A stretch of DNA of 64,000 nucleotides, taken from NCBI RefSeq assembly GCF_028475105.1, contig NZ_CP116936.1:6633501-6697500 (forward strand), given 5' to 3'. Positions 44,515 through 55,141 of this stretch are shown one piece after another (the stretch's first letter is position 1; each line of letters begins with the position of its first letter). The stretch is from Micromonospora sp. LH3U1 (GTDB taxonomy: Bacteria; Actinomycetota; Actinomycetes; Mycobacteriales; Micromonosporaceae). Both the position numbers and the translations under genes were made by a program. The notes beneath the pieces are model-generated. The model did no database searches. It saw only the letters and a program-made list of their open reading frames with translations, and was not told the DNA's origin.

Positions 44515-45900
44515 GTCGAGGGTTTCGTCCAGTTGGGTCTCGGTGAGCTTGCCGGAATCGACGTGGCCCCGGGAGATCACCACCTCCCGGATGGAGGTCT
44601 GCTTGGCCAGCGCCTCCTTGGCGATCGACGCGGCCTCGTCGTACCCCAGGTAGCGGTTGAGCGGGGTGACGATCGACGGCGAGCCCTCGGCGTACGCCAG
44701 GCAGACCTCGGCGTCCGCGACCAGGCCGACCACCAGCCGGTCGGCGAACAGCCGGCTCACCGCGGAGAGCAGCCGGATCGACTCCAACAGGTTGCGACCC
44801 ATCACGGGGAGCATCACGTTCAGCTCGAAGTCGCCCTGCGAGCCGGCGAAACCGACGGTCGCGTCGTTGCCGATCACCTGGGCGCAGACCTGCCGCATCG
44901 CCTCGGCGACCACCGGGTTGACCTTGCCCGGCATGATCGACGAGCCGGGCTGCAGGTCGGGAATGCGCAGCTCGCGTAGCCCGGCACGGGGACCGGAACC
45001 CATCCAGCGGATGTCATTCGCGATCTTGTAAAGGCCGACCGCCACGGTACGAAGCTGCCCCGAGGTCTCCACCAGCGCGTCCCGGGCGCCCTGCGCCTCG
45101 AAGTGGTTGCGCGCCTCGGACAGCGGCAGCCCGGTCGACTCGCGCAGCTTGCCGATCACGGCGGCGGCGAAGCCGAGCGGGGTGTTGATCCCGGTGCCCA
45201 CGGCGGTGCCGCCCAGTGGCAGCTCGGCCAGTCGGGGCAGTGCGCCCTCCAACCGGTCCACGCCGTAGCGGACCTGGGCGGCGTACCCACCGAACTCCTG
45301 GCCCAGCGTGACCGGGGTGGCGTCCATCAGGTGGGTACGCCCGGCCTTGACCACCGTCTCGAACTCCGCAGCCTTGGCCTCCAGCGCCGCCGCCAGGTGG
45401 GCCAGCGACGGCAGCAGGTCCTCGACGATGAACTGGGTGGCGGCCAGGTGGATCGAGGACGGGAAGATGTCGTTGCTGGACTGGGAGGCGTTGACGTGGT
45501 CGTTCGGGTGCACGTCCTGGCCCAACTCCCTGGTGGCCAGGGTGGCGATCACCTCGTTGGTGTTCATGTTCGACGAGGTGCCCGAGCCGGTCTGGAACAC
45601 GTCCACCGGGAACTGGTCGTCGTAGCCGCCGTCGGCCACATGTGCGGCCGCGGCGGCGATGGCGGCGGCCACGTTGGCGTCGATCACGCCCAGCTCGCCG
45701 TTGACCTCGGCTGCCGCGCCCTTGATCTGTGCGAGGGCCTTGATCTGGGCGGGCTCGAGGCCCCGGCCGGAAATCGGAAAATTCTGCACCGCACGCTGGG
45801 TCTGGGCCCGCCACAGCGCCTCGGCGGGCACCTCCACCTCGCCCATCGAGTCGCGTTCGATGCGGTAACCGGTCGCCTCTGGAGTCGTCACGCGTACCAT
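44491..45900 (-). CDS. fumC: Class II fumarate hydratase (iron-sulfur-free)
   Basis: A 469-residue protein from the ATG at 45900. The superfamily signature GSSIMPGKVNPVVAEAM is intact, with TGSGTSSNMNTNEVI and NASQSSNDIFPSS as the other active-site blocks. It interconverts fumarate and malate in the citric acid cycle. Length and motifs match FumC. It is separated from a class I fumarase gene only by a BTAD regulator gene. Confidence 0.96.
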   Translation of the reverse strand: MVRVTTPEATGYRIERDSMGEVEVPAEALWRAQTQRAVQNFPISGRGLEPAQIKALAQIKGAAAEVNGELGVIDANVAAAIAAAAAHVADGGYDDQFPVDVFQTGSGTSSNMNTNEVIATLATRELGQDVHPNDHVNASQSSNDIFPSSIHLAATQFIVEDLLPSLAHLAAALEAKAAEFETVVKAGRTHLMDATPVTLGQEFGGYAAQVRYGVDRLEGALPRLAELPLGGTAVGTGINTPLGFAAAVIGKLRESTGLPLSEARNHFEAQGARDALVETSGQLRTVAVGLYKIANDIRWMGSGPRAGLRELRIPDLQPGSSIMPGKVNPVVAEAMRQVCAQVIGNDATVGFAGSQGDFELNVMLPVMGRNLLESIRLLSAVSRLFADRLVVGLVADAEVCLAYAEGSPSIVTPLNRYLGYDEAASIAKEALAKQTSIREVVISRGHVDSGKLTETQLDETLDLLRMTHP

Positions 45901-45935
45901 CCTGCCGCGCCCGTGGCCGACTCGCAGATGATCCG

Positions 45936-48917
45936 TCAGCCCAACTCGGCGAGCAGGCGTTCCACCTCGTGCTGGTCTGGCGACTCGACCTGCCGGAACA
46001 GGAACAGCGCCTGATCCAGGTGTGCGCGGGCCGCCGTCGGATCAGCGGCCCGTACGCAGCGGGCGACGCCCTCCAACGCCCGGGCCTGCTCGTAGCGGGC
46101 ACCCAGCCGGCTGGCGTCGGCGAGCACCCGGCGGTGCAGGTCGAGAGCGCTCGCGGCATCGCCCTGCTCCAGGATCGCCCTGGCCAACAGGTTGCGGGAG
46201 GCGCACTGACCGATCCGGTCGCCCGCATCCACCATCGCCACCAGCGCTTCCCGATGCAGGGCGGCGGCACGTTCCGGCTGTCCGGCGACGCGCTCCATCA
46301 CGCCGATCTCGTTGAGCACCTCCCCCTCGCCGAATCGATTGCCTCCTCGGCGTTTGAGGTACAGCGCGACCCGCAGCAGACGGCGGGCGGGACCCAGGTC
46401 ACCCATCCGGTGTCGGACCATGGCGAGGTGCCCTATGGCATTGTTGACCTGCCGGCCGTCCTTCGTCTGCCGGCCCAGCAGGAGGTGCAGTCTGGCCAGG
46501 CGCAGCGCCTCGTCGTACCGGCCCCAGCCGATCAACGTGTAGGACAGGTTGTTCAACAGATTGGTCATTGCATCGACGTCGGCCATGCCCCGTACCAGGC
46601 CGAGTGCCTCGTCGAACTTCGCCTCACCCTGCCGAAGGTCACCGTTCGCGGCGTACGAGATGCCCAGGTTCCACAGCGTGCTGAGCACATCGCCGCGCAG
46701 CCCGAGCCGACGGCGCAACGTGAGCGCCACCTCCATCGCCCTGATCGCCTCCGGGAATCGGGCCAGCCGGAAGTATGCCGACGAGAGGTAGTTCAGCATC
46801 GTGGCGATGGCCGCCTCGTCGCCCAGCCGCTCGGCGACTCGAAGCCCGATCGTGTGGGTCTCGACCAGCTCGTCGAGGTGTCCGCCATCGAAGTTGAGCC
46901 GCCAGCTGGCCCGAGCCAGCTTCCAGCACTGAACCGGGAAGCCCTCCTCCTCGGCCAGCCGGACCAGGGCGGTGAGCCCGGCGTGGTTCTCCTCGAACCA
47001 TGCCCGCCCCTCGAACACCGGGGCGGCGATCAGATCGGGGCGGCCGGGCGCGTCCGCGGGAATGTTGCGGCGACTGCCCGCCGCCTCGATCATCCGGGCG
47101 ATCGCCAACGTGACGGACAGGTGGTGGTCCAGCATCCGCTCCAGGGCGGCACGGCGCTCGGCTTGCCGCTCCGGACCAACGAGCAGCAGCCGGGCGTACT
47201 CGCGGAGCAGGTCGTGCAACCGGTACCGGCTCGGCTGCACCTCCTCCACCATGTGCGCGTCGACCAGCTCGTCGAGGAGTTCCTGGGTGTCGGCCAGCGG
47301 CAGCCCGGCGAGTGCGGCGGCCACCCGACTGTCCAGACGTCCGCCCGGGTACAGGCCGAGCATCGGAAACAGCCGCTGCGCCGACGGCGAGACCTGCTCG
47401 TACGACAGGGCGAACGCCTGCCCCACCGAGCGCTGCCCGGCGGCCAGCTCGGCCAGCGGGCCCGCCCCGGCGACCATGCGCTCGGCGAGGTCGGCGACCC
47501 GCCAGCTAGGCCGGTGCGCCAGGCGTGCGCCGGCCAGCCGGATGGCGAGCGGCAGGTGGCCGCAGCGACGCGCCACCTCGGCCGCCGCCTCCGGTTCCGC
47601 GACGATCCTCTCCACGCCGGCCACCCGGCCGAGCAGCTCGATCGCCTCGTCGGCGTCGAGCACCGGCAGCGACGACGGCCGGCCCTCGTCGAGCCCGACC
47701 AGTCGGCGCCGACTGGTGATCAGGACCAGGCAGTGCGAGCCGTTGGGCAGCAGCGGTCCCACCTGGTCGGCGGTGGCCGCGTTGTCCAGCACCACCAGGG
47801 CCCGCAGGCCGGCCAGCTCGATCCGCCAGAGCGCCAGCCGGTCGTCCAGGTTCTCCGGCATCCGCTCCGCCGGCACACCGAGCTGGCGCAGCAGCGCCGC
47901 CACGGCCGTGCTCGGCGTCAACGGTCGACGTTCGCTGTGCCCGTGCAGGTCGATGAAGAGCTGGGCGTCGGGATAACGGTCGGCGAGTGCGGTGGCGACG
48001 TGCACGGCGAGCGTGGTCTTGCCGCTCCCGGGCATTCCGTCGACCACCTGGATCCGGGTGCCGTCCTCCTCGATTTCCTTGACCAGGCGGGCCACCGTCT
48101 CCTGCCGACCGATGAAGTCACCGATCGCCCGGGGCAGCGAACGGACCGGGCCGACGGGTCGGGTCTCCCGACCGACCAGGGCCAGGTCACCGGCGAGCAC
48201 CCGTTGGTGCAGCCCCTGCAACTCGACGCCCGGTTCGATGCCCAGCTCGTCGGCGTAGATCCGCCGGCCCTCGCGGTAGACCGCGAGCGCGTCGGCCTGC
48301 CGACCGACCGAGGTCAGGGCCAGCATCAGCTGGCCGCGCAGACGCTCCCGCAGCGGATGCTGGTCGACACTTTCGACCAGCTCCTCGATCAGCTCAGGGG
48401 CCTGACCGAGGCGCAGCTCGACGTCGACGCACTCCTCCAGCGCGGTGAGGCGCTGCTCGTCGAGGGCCTGCGCGCGACGGCGGACGCTGCGGCTCGGGAT
48501 TCCGCCGAGCGCCGGCCCTCGCCAGAGCGCCAGGGCAGCGCGGAACTCCGTACGCGCCTCGACCAGGCGACCGGCCGCGACGGCGGCACGGGCCGCCTCC
48601 ACGCCCCGGGCGAAGTCCTCGGCGTCCAGATCGGTCGGCGCGGTGCGGACGCCGTACCCCGCCGGGTCGGTGACGATGATCTCCGGTGCCAGCCCGAGTT
48701 CGGCGAGCCGGCGGCGTAACCGCGACACGCAGGTCTGCAACTGTGCCCGGGCGGTGGCCGGGGGACGCTCCTCCCACAGCGCGTCGATCAGCTCGTCGAC
48801 CGGCACGAGCCGGCCGGCCCGTAACAGCAGCATGGCGAGCACGATCCGGTCGCGTCCTGCCGTGACAGTGGACTCGCCACCGCCGACCCGCAGGGGCCCC
48901 AGGATCCCGAACCGCAT
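45936..48917 (-). CDS. AfsR/SARP-like BTAD, NB-ARC and TPR regulator
   Basis: A 993-residue protein with an ATG start (MRFGILGPLRVGGG). Residues 1-95 form the winged helix; BTAD follows to about 250. The NB-ARC domain has Walker A GMPGSGKTTLA near residue 295, Walker B ALVVLDNAATADQ and a GxP-like block (HLPLAIRLAG). TPR-like repeats fill the last 350 residues (AIATMLNYLSSAYFRLARF, GDVLSTLWNLGISYAANG). It should act as an ATP-switched transcription activator. It sits between fumC and a class I fumarase, all on the minus strand, so it could control either; no direct evidence. Confidence 0.93.
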   Translation of the reverse strand: MRFGILGPLRVGGGESTVTAGRDRIVLAMLLLRAGRLVPVDELIDALWEERPPATARAQLQTCVSRLRRRLAELGLAPEIIVTDPAGYGVRTAPTDLDAEDFARGVEAARAAVAAGRLVEARTEFRAALALWRGPALGGIPSRSVRRRAQALDEQRLTALEECVDVELRLGQAPELIEELVESVDQHPLRERLRGQLMLALTSVGRQADALAVYREGRRIYADELGIEPGVELQGLHQRVLAGDLALVGRETRPVGPVRSLPRAIGDFIGRQETVARLVKEIEEDGTRIQVVDGMPGSGKTTLAVHVATALADRYPDAQLFIDLHGHSERRPLTPSTAVAALLRQLGVPAERMPENLDDRLALWRIELAGLRALVVLDNAATADQVGPLLPNGSHCLVLITSRRRLVGLDEGRPSSLPVLDADEAIELLGRVAGVERIVAEPEAAAEVARRCGHLPLAIRLAGARLAHRPSWRVADLAERMVAGAGPLAELAAGQRSVGQAFALSYEQVSPSAQRLFPMLGLYPGGRLDSRVAAALAGLPLADTQELLDELVDAHMVEEVQPSRYRLHDLLREYARLLLVGPERQAERRAALERMLDHHLSVTLAIARMIEAAGSRRNIPADAPGRPDLIAAPVFEGRAWFEENHAGLTALVRLAEEEGFPVQCWKLARASWRLNFDGGHLDELVETHTIGLRVAERLGDEAAIATMLNYLSSAYFRLARFPEAIRAMEVALTLRRRLGLRGDVLSTLWNLGISYAANGDLRQGEAKFDEALGLVRGMADVDAMTNLLNNLSYTLIGWGRYDEALRLARLHLLLGRQTKDGRQVNNAIGHLAMVRHRMGDLGPARRLLRVALYLKRRGGNRFGEGEVLNEIGVMERVAGQPERAAALHREALVAMVDAGDRIGQCASRNLLARAILEQGDAASALDLHRRVLADASRLGARYEQARALEGVARCVRAADPTAARAHLDQALFLFRQVESPDQHEVERLLAELG

Positions 48918-49177
48918 CTACTCCCCCGCATCAGTGGTGCAACTTCCAGCAGGGTAGTCCGGCGGTCACAGATCGCCGCAGCCAGGCGATAGTGATCTGA
49001 GAGCGGATCGACAGCGGTGCACAGCAGACTCGCTCCGGGTTGTCGGTGACGGCATCCGACGGGGGCGGTGCGCCCGTCCCACCCCAGCGGGGCGGGCGCA
49101 CCGATGTCGGTGGAGCACGGACGACAGAAGGGGCGCCGGGCGAGTTCGCCGGGCGCCCCCTTCGCGTACGTGCTGGG
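48918..49177. other. Intergenic region between BTAD regulator and class I fumarase, with hairpin
   Basis: No gene is visible. Near its right end GGGGCGCCGGGCGA (49130-49143) pairs with TCGCCGGGCGCCCC (49146-49159) with one mismatch. On the minus strand this lies 19-48 bases downstream of the fumarase stop, and may terminate it. The left end is the leader of the regulator. Confidence 0.5.
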
Positions 49178-50845
<1,668 letters not shown>

Positions 50846-50970
50846 GAGCGGCAAGCCTAGGGCAGACCGGTCGATCACTCCCACCCGCCGGGCTGGTCCT
50901 GGGACGCCGCTCTCATCCGCCGGACCCGCCGCGCTCCGCCGCCCGGTCGATCAGCAGGCGAGCCGGCCGC

Positions 50971-52443
50971 TCAGCCGTCCTTCCCGCCGTCCGGGTCGGG
51001 GCAGAGCTCCCCCTTCGGCCCGCAGTCGCCGTTGTTCTGCCCGCCGGGGTCGGTGCCAGGGTCGGTGCCGCCCGGCCTGGGATTCCCGCCGTCGCCTGGC
51101 GTTCGGGCTGGCGAACCCCCGGTTGCACCAAAGCGGACATACCCGATCTCCCGCCCCTCGCCAATGATCATGCCCTGTGACCCGACCGCGAGGGCGTTCG
51201 CCGAGGTGCGCAGGACGGCCAACTCCCGGCCGCTGCGCGGGTCCAGCGCGGCCAACCGGGACGGCTTCTCGTCGGCGACCACCGCCGCGTACGGGGTGAG
51301 GGCAGCACCGGCCTTACCGCTGGCGGGCCGCGTCCACAGCACCCGGTCGGTGCCCAACTCGCGGGCGATGACCGAGCGCTTGTCGGCAGCCCGGAACACC
51401 GCCAGGCGGTCGTCGACCGCGATCAACTTGGTGCCCGATTCGCCGACCCAGAGCAGCCGTCCGTCGTACCCGTCGATGACCGCCTCGCGGCCGTCCGGGC
51501 CGACGCCGATCAGCACGTTCCGCGCACCCTGCGGGTCTTCGCGCTGCACACAGCCGGCGTTGTCGGCGGTGCGCAGGTTGATCCCGGCCCGCTGCCAGGC
51601 CTCCTGTCCGGTCGCCGGGTCCCGGGCGGAAATGGCGAAGTAACAGGTGCCGTCCTGGGAGCGGGCGGAAATCCGCAGCATCCGGCCGCCCACCACGGAG
51701 AGCCGCTCCTCCCGGCCGGGCTCGACGTTCTGCAGGACCCGACCGGTGGCGGTGTCGACCACGTGCACCCGGCCGTCGACCGGGAACCCGAGCAGCGGTG
51801 GCGCGGGCTCCGCCCCGGCCACCCCGTCGTCGATCCGGGTGGAGGTGAGCCGGCGGGTGCCGCGCAGGCCCGGGTTGTCGGCGAGCAGGCCGCTGTGCAC
51901 CCCGGGCAGGAAGGCCGTCCACAGCGGTGCGGTGCCGCGAGGGTCCCAGGCGCTCAGGGTGCAGTCGGTGGCATCTGTGCAGCGGGCGTCGAGGAGCAGG
52001 TTGCGGTACGTCCACACGGCCACCGCGTCGTCGTCGCGTCGCCGGGTCGCCCCGGTGACCGGGTCGAGCAGCTCGTACCCCTTGACCAGGAGCTTGCCCA
52101 CGGCGACGACCGGGTCCCGGTCGCCGCCTGCGACCGCCGACCAGTCCGCCTTGCGCTCCCAGAGCTGGGTGCCGGTGGCCAGGCTGCGGGCCTCGACCCG
52201 GGTGCGCTGCTCGACCACGACGGCCTCGCCGGCGATGGTCACGCTCTGCGGGGTGCCGCCGACCCGTTGCTGCCAGACCACATCGGGCTCAGAGATGGGT
52301 TCGCTGCGGTCCACCCAGTCCCACAGGCCCGGGAAAGGGTTCCACACGCCGGTCGCGGCGAGCGCGACGACCACGGCGAGGCCGAGCAGCAGCCCGCCGC
52401 GCACGCTCCCCTTCGCCACACCGCACACCGTAGCCACGATCAC
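50971..52443 (-). CDS. Membrane-anchored PQQ-like beta-propeller protein
   Basis: Up to 490 residues from the GTG at 52443; an in-frame GTG at 52419 (MAKGSVRGG) may be the true start. A membrane segment (GGLLLGLAVVVALAATGVW) precedes an outer domain of about 400 residues. It has repeated blade motifs such as SLATGTQLWERK, DTATGRVLQNV, DPATGQEAWQRA, DGYDGRLLWVG and DPRSGRELAVL, characteristic of PQQ-binding-like propellers. The C-terminus is a Gly/Pro/Asp-rich tail. No active-site evidence for a PQQ dehydrogenase is visible; it may be a scaffold like BamB-type propellers. The function is unknown. A similar protein lies at 59.5-60.8 kb. Confidence 0.85.
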   Translation of the reverse strand: MIVATVCGVAKGSVRGGLLLGLAVVVALAATGVWNPFPGLWDWVDRSEPISEPDVVWQQRVGGTPQSVTIAGEAVVVEQRTRVEARSLATGTQLWERKADWSAVAGGDRDPVVAVGKLLVKGYELLDPVTGATRRRDDDAVAVWTYRNLLLDARCTDATDCTLSAWDPRGTAPLWTAFLPGVHSGLLADNPGLRGTRRLTSTRIDDGVAGAEPAPPLLGFPVDGRVHVVDTATGRVLQNVEPGREERLSVVGGRMLRISARSQDGTCYFAISARDPATGQEAWQRAGINLRTADNAGCVQREDPQGARNVLIGVGPDGREAVIDGYDGRLLWVGESGTKLIAVDDRLAVFRAADKRSVIARELGTDRVLWTRPASGKAGAALTPYAAVVADEKPSRLAALDPRSGRELAVLRTSANALAVGSQGMIIGEGREIGYVRFGATGGSPARTPGDGGNPRPGGTDPGTDPGGQNNGDCGPKGELCPDPDGGKDG

Positions 52444-52498
52444 GGATCTTCAGTACGCCCGCGCCGCCGTGTCGCCGCGCTTTCTGCGCCCAGAGGTG

Positions 52499-53002
52499 TT
52501 AGAGCGCCCTTCCCTCGGCCCGTACAGCGCTGCGCACCAACGGAAGCGTGCGGTAGGGGATCTGCTCAGCCAACGCGATGATCGTCGAAGCCCGGGTTAT
52601 CCCAGCGGACGAGACGATCGAGTCGATGACCCGCTGCAGGTCGGTGTTGGAGCGGGCCACGATCCGGCAGAGCAGGTCGCTGGAGCCGGTGATGGTGTGC
52701 GCCTCCAGCACCTCGGGGATCGCGGCGAGGTGGGTGGTGACCGGGTCGTGGCCGTGCCGCTGACTGATTTCCAGGGTGACGAAGCTGGTCACCCCGAACC
52801 CGATCGCGGCTGGTGAGATCTCGGGGCCGAAGCCTTCGATGACGCCCCGTTCGACCAGCTTGTCCAGCCGGGCCTGGACGGTGCCCCGAGCCACCCCGAG
52901 CCGACGGGAGCACTCCAGCACCCCGATCCGTGGCTCCTCGGTGAGCAGTTCGATCAAGCGCACATCGAGTGTGTCCAACTGTACAGACTGCTCACCATTC
53001 AT
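52499..53002 (-). CDS. Lrp/AsnC-family transcription regulator
   Basis: A 167-residue protein with ATG start. The HTH is DTLDVRLIELLTEEPRIGVLECSRRLGVARGTVQARLDKL, and the C-terminal RAM (ligand-binding) domain has VLEAHTITGSSDLLCRIVARS. Lrp-type proteins respond to amino acids. The gene is divergent from hppD with 138 bases between starts, an arrangement seen in other actinobacteria, so it most likely controls hppD in response to an aromatic amino acid or its keto acid. Confidence 0.93.
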   Translation of the reverse strand: MNGEQSVQLDTLDVRLIELLTEEPRIGVLECSRRLGVARGTVQARLDKLVERGVIEGFGPEISPAAIGFGVTSFVTLEISQRHGHDPVTTHLAAIPEVLEAHTITGSSDLLCRIVARSNTDLQRVIDSIVSSAGITRASTIIALAEQIPYRTLPLVRSAVRAEGRAL

Positions 53003-53044
53003 GGGTCATGACCATACCGAATGCGCAACCTGACCAGCATTTCT

Positions 53045-53057
53045 GGCAACAGTTGCC
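53045..53057. promoter_or_regulatory. Palindrome GGCAACAGTTGCC in the lrp-hppD divergent region
   Basis: A perfect 6-1-6 palindrome lies in the middle of the 138-bp region between the divergent Lrp and hppD genes. Lrp-type regulators often bind short dyads of this sort. The assignment is by position and symmetry. Confidence 0.45.
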
Positions 53058-53140
53058 CACCCGGTGCCGGGGCAGCGATCCTCGCCACAAGAACCGACCA
53101 CGGCGGCCACAAGGCCGGCCGGTACGCGAGGGAGCCCACC

Positions 53141-54346
53141 ATGACCCAGGCGATCGACCGACCCCAGTCGACCGAGGACATCGACGTCGACCGGCTCGTC
53201 GGCGCTGTCGACCACGACATCAGCCGCGACCCGTTCCCGGTCCGGGGCCTCGACCACGTGCACTTCCTGGTCGGCAACGCCAAGCAGGCCGCCCACTACT
53301 ACTCCACCGCGTTCGGCATGACCTGCGTGGCGTACCGCGGCCCCGAGCAGGGCTACCGCGACCACGCCCAGTACGTGCTGACCAGCGGCTCGGCCCGGTT
53401 CGTGCTGACCGGCGCGGTGCGCCCGGACGCCGACGGCGCCGAGCACGTGGCCCGCCACAGCGACGGGATCAGCGACATCGCGCTGGAGGTGCCGGACGTG
53501 GACGCCGCGTATGCGCACGCCATCGCGCAGGGCGCCACCAGCGTCGTCGAGCCGCACGAGGTGACCGACGAGCACGGCACGGTTCGGATGGCCGCCATCG
53601 CCGCGTACGGCGACACCCGCCACACGCTGGTCGACCGGTCCCGCTACACCGGCCCGTTCCTGCCCGGCTTCGTGGCCCGCGGCCCGATCGTGGACCGGCA
53701 GCCGATGATCGCCGCCGGCATCCAGCCGAAGCGTTTCTTCCAGGCCGTCGACCACGTGGTCGGCAACGTGGAGCTGGGCCGGATGGACGAGTGGGTCGAG
53801 TTCTACAAGCGGGTCATGGGCTTCTCCAACATGGCGGAGTTCGTCGGCGACGACATCGCCACCGACTACTCGGCGCTGATGAGCAAGGTCGTGGCCAACG
53901 GCACCCGCAAGGTGAAGTTCCCGCTCAACGAGCCGGCCATCGCGCGTAAGAAGTCCCAGATCGACGAGTACCTGGAGTTCTACCAGGGCCCGGGCGCCCA
54001 GCACATCGCCGTCGCCACCAACGACATCGTGGCCAGCGTCGACGCGATGCGCGCCGCCGGGGTGGAGTTCCTGGACACCCCGGACTCCTACTACGAGGAC
54101 CCGGAGCTGCGCGCCCGGATCGGCAACGTGCGGGTGCCGATCGAGGAGCTGAAGGCCCGCAAGATCCTGGTCGACCGGGACGAGGACGGCTACCTGCTCC
54201 AGATCTTCACCAAGCCGGTGCAGGACCGCCCGACGGTCTTCTTCGAGCTGATCGAGCGGCACGGTTCGCTCGGCTTCGGCAAGGGCAACTTCAAGGCGCT
54301 CTTCCAGGCGATCGAGAGGGAGCAGGAAGCCCGCGGCAACCTGTAA
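53141..54346 (+). CDS. hppD: 4-hydroxyphenylpyruvate dioxygenase
   Basis: A 401-residue protein from the ATG at 53141, with GAGGGAG upstream. It has the tandem VOC architecture; the iron ligands are in FQAVDHVVGNV (His), PGAQHIAVATND (His) and TVFFELIERHG (Glu). It converts 4-hydroxyphenylpyruvate to homogentisate, the committed step of tyrosine breakdown. The gene is divergent from an Lrp regulator and ends 11 bases before an RDD gene. The pathway's upstream aminotransferase (Pat-type) and downstream FahA are both in this window. Confidence 0.97.
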   Translation: MTQAIDRPQSTEDIDVDRLVGAVDHDISRDPFPVRGLDHVHFLVGNAKQAAHYYSTAFGMTCVAYRGPEQGYRDHAQYVLTSGSARFVLTGAVRPDADGAEHVARHSDGISDIALEVPDVDAAYAHAIAQGATSVVEPHEVTDEHGTVRMAAIAAYGDTRHTLVDRSRYTGPFLPGFVARGPIVDRQPMIAAGIQPKRFFQAVDHVVGNVELGRMDEWVEFYKRVMGFSNMAEFVGDDIATDYSALMSKVVANGTRKVKFPLNEPAIARKKSQIDEYLEFYQGPGAQHIAVATNDIVASVDAMRAAGVEFLDTPDSYYEDPELRARIGNVRVPIEELKARKILVDRDEDGYLLQIFTKPVQDRPTVFFELIERHGSLGFGKGNFKALFQAIEREQEARGNL

Positions 54347-54357
54347 CACTTGCGAGC

Positions 54358-55065
54358 GTGACGCAGCCTCCGTCGTACCCGACGCCGCCGGTCGGTGGGC
54401 CTCAGCCCGCCGCCGGCGGCTTCGTGCCGCCGCCCGGACCACACCCCCAGGGGTACGCCGCGCCGCCGCAGTACGCCCCACCCGGGTACGCCCCGCCGCA
54501 GTGGCACGCCGGACCACCCGGCCCGCTGCCCCCGACGCTGAGCCCGAGCGGACAGCCGCTGGCCAGCTTCAGTGACCGACTGCTGGCCTGGTTGATCGAC
54601 ACGGCGCTGGCCAGTGCCGTCTCACTGGCGCTGGCCATGCCGGTCTTTCTCATCCTCTGGTGGCGGATGTTGACCGAGATCACCCAGACCAACCCGGACG
54701 GGACTCTCGTGGAGCCCGACCCGGGCACCTTCTTCGTCGGCTTCTTCCTGCCGATCCTGCTACTCCAGCTCGGGCTCCTCGTCCTGATGCTCGGGCTCTA
54801 CTGGATCTACCACGTGGAGTACCTGAAGCGCGGCGGTCAGACGCTCGGCAAGAAGGTCATGAAGCTGCGCGTGGTGCCGATCGACCCGACCCGCACGCTG
54901 GACCGGCGGATGGCTGGCCGCCGGTGGCTGGTGCAGTACCTGGCCGGCTCGCTGGTCCCCGGGTGCAGCTACCTGGACGGGTTCTGGCAGCTCTGGGACA
55001 AGCCGTGGCAGCAGTGCCTCCACGACAAGTTCGCTGAAACGGTCGTCGTTAAGGTTGCGTTGTGA
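54358..55065 (+). CDS. RDD-family membrane protein with Pro-rich N-terminus
   Basis: A 235-residue protein from the GTG at 54358. The first 65 residues are Pro/Gly/Tyr-rich (YAPPQYAPPGYAPPQW). The RDD domain follows: FSDRLLAWLIDTALASAVSLALAM, a long second membrane segment (GFFLPILLLQLGLLVLMLGLYWIYH) and GGQTLGKKVMKLRVVPID. RDD proteins are of uncertain function; some act as ion or small-molecule transporters. It follows hppD by 11 bases and precedes a second RDD gene. Confidence 0.87.
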   Translation: MTQPPSYPTPPVGGPQPAAGGFVPPPGPHPQGYAAPPQYAPPGYAPPQWHAGPPGPLPPTLSPSGQPLASFSDRLLAWLIDTALASAVSLALAMPVFLILWWRMLTEITQTNPDGTLVEPDPGTFFVGFFLPILLLQLGLLVLMLGLYWIYHVEYLKRGGQTLGKKVMKLRVVPIDPTRTLDRRMAGRRWLVQYLAGSLVPGCSYLDGFWQLWDKPWQQCLHDKFAETVVVKVAL

Positions 55066-55112
55066 GCGAGCCGAGCAAGCGAACCAGCAGGCTGAGTAGC
55101 GTGGCGCCTTGC

Positions 55113-55141
55113 GCCGTCGCGCAGCGAAGCGGAGCGACGGC
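55113..55141 (+). repeat. Hairpin around the ribosome binding site of the second RDD gene
   Basis: GCCGTCGC (55113-55120) pairs with GCGACGGC (55134-55141) over a 13-nt loop, directly before the GTG at 55142. The right arm contains part of the probable ribosome binding region (GGAGCG). The preceding bases (55066-55112) are repetitive (GAGCGAGCC, AGCAAGCGAACC) and resemble an intergenic REP element. Confidence 0.5.

Noticed and set aside
45969..48719. A 2.7-kb plus-strand open frame across the BTAD regulator
   Set aside because: It is antisense to a complete regulator with intact ATPase motifs, and has no ribosome binding site or domain.
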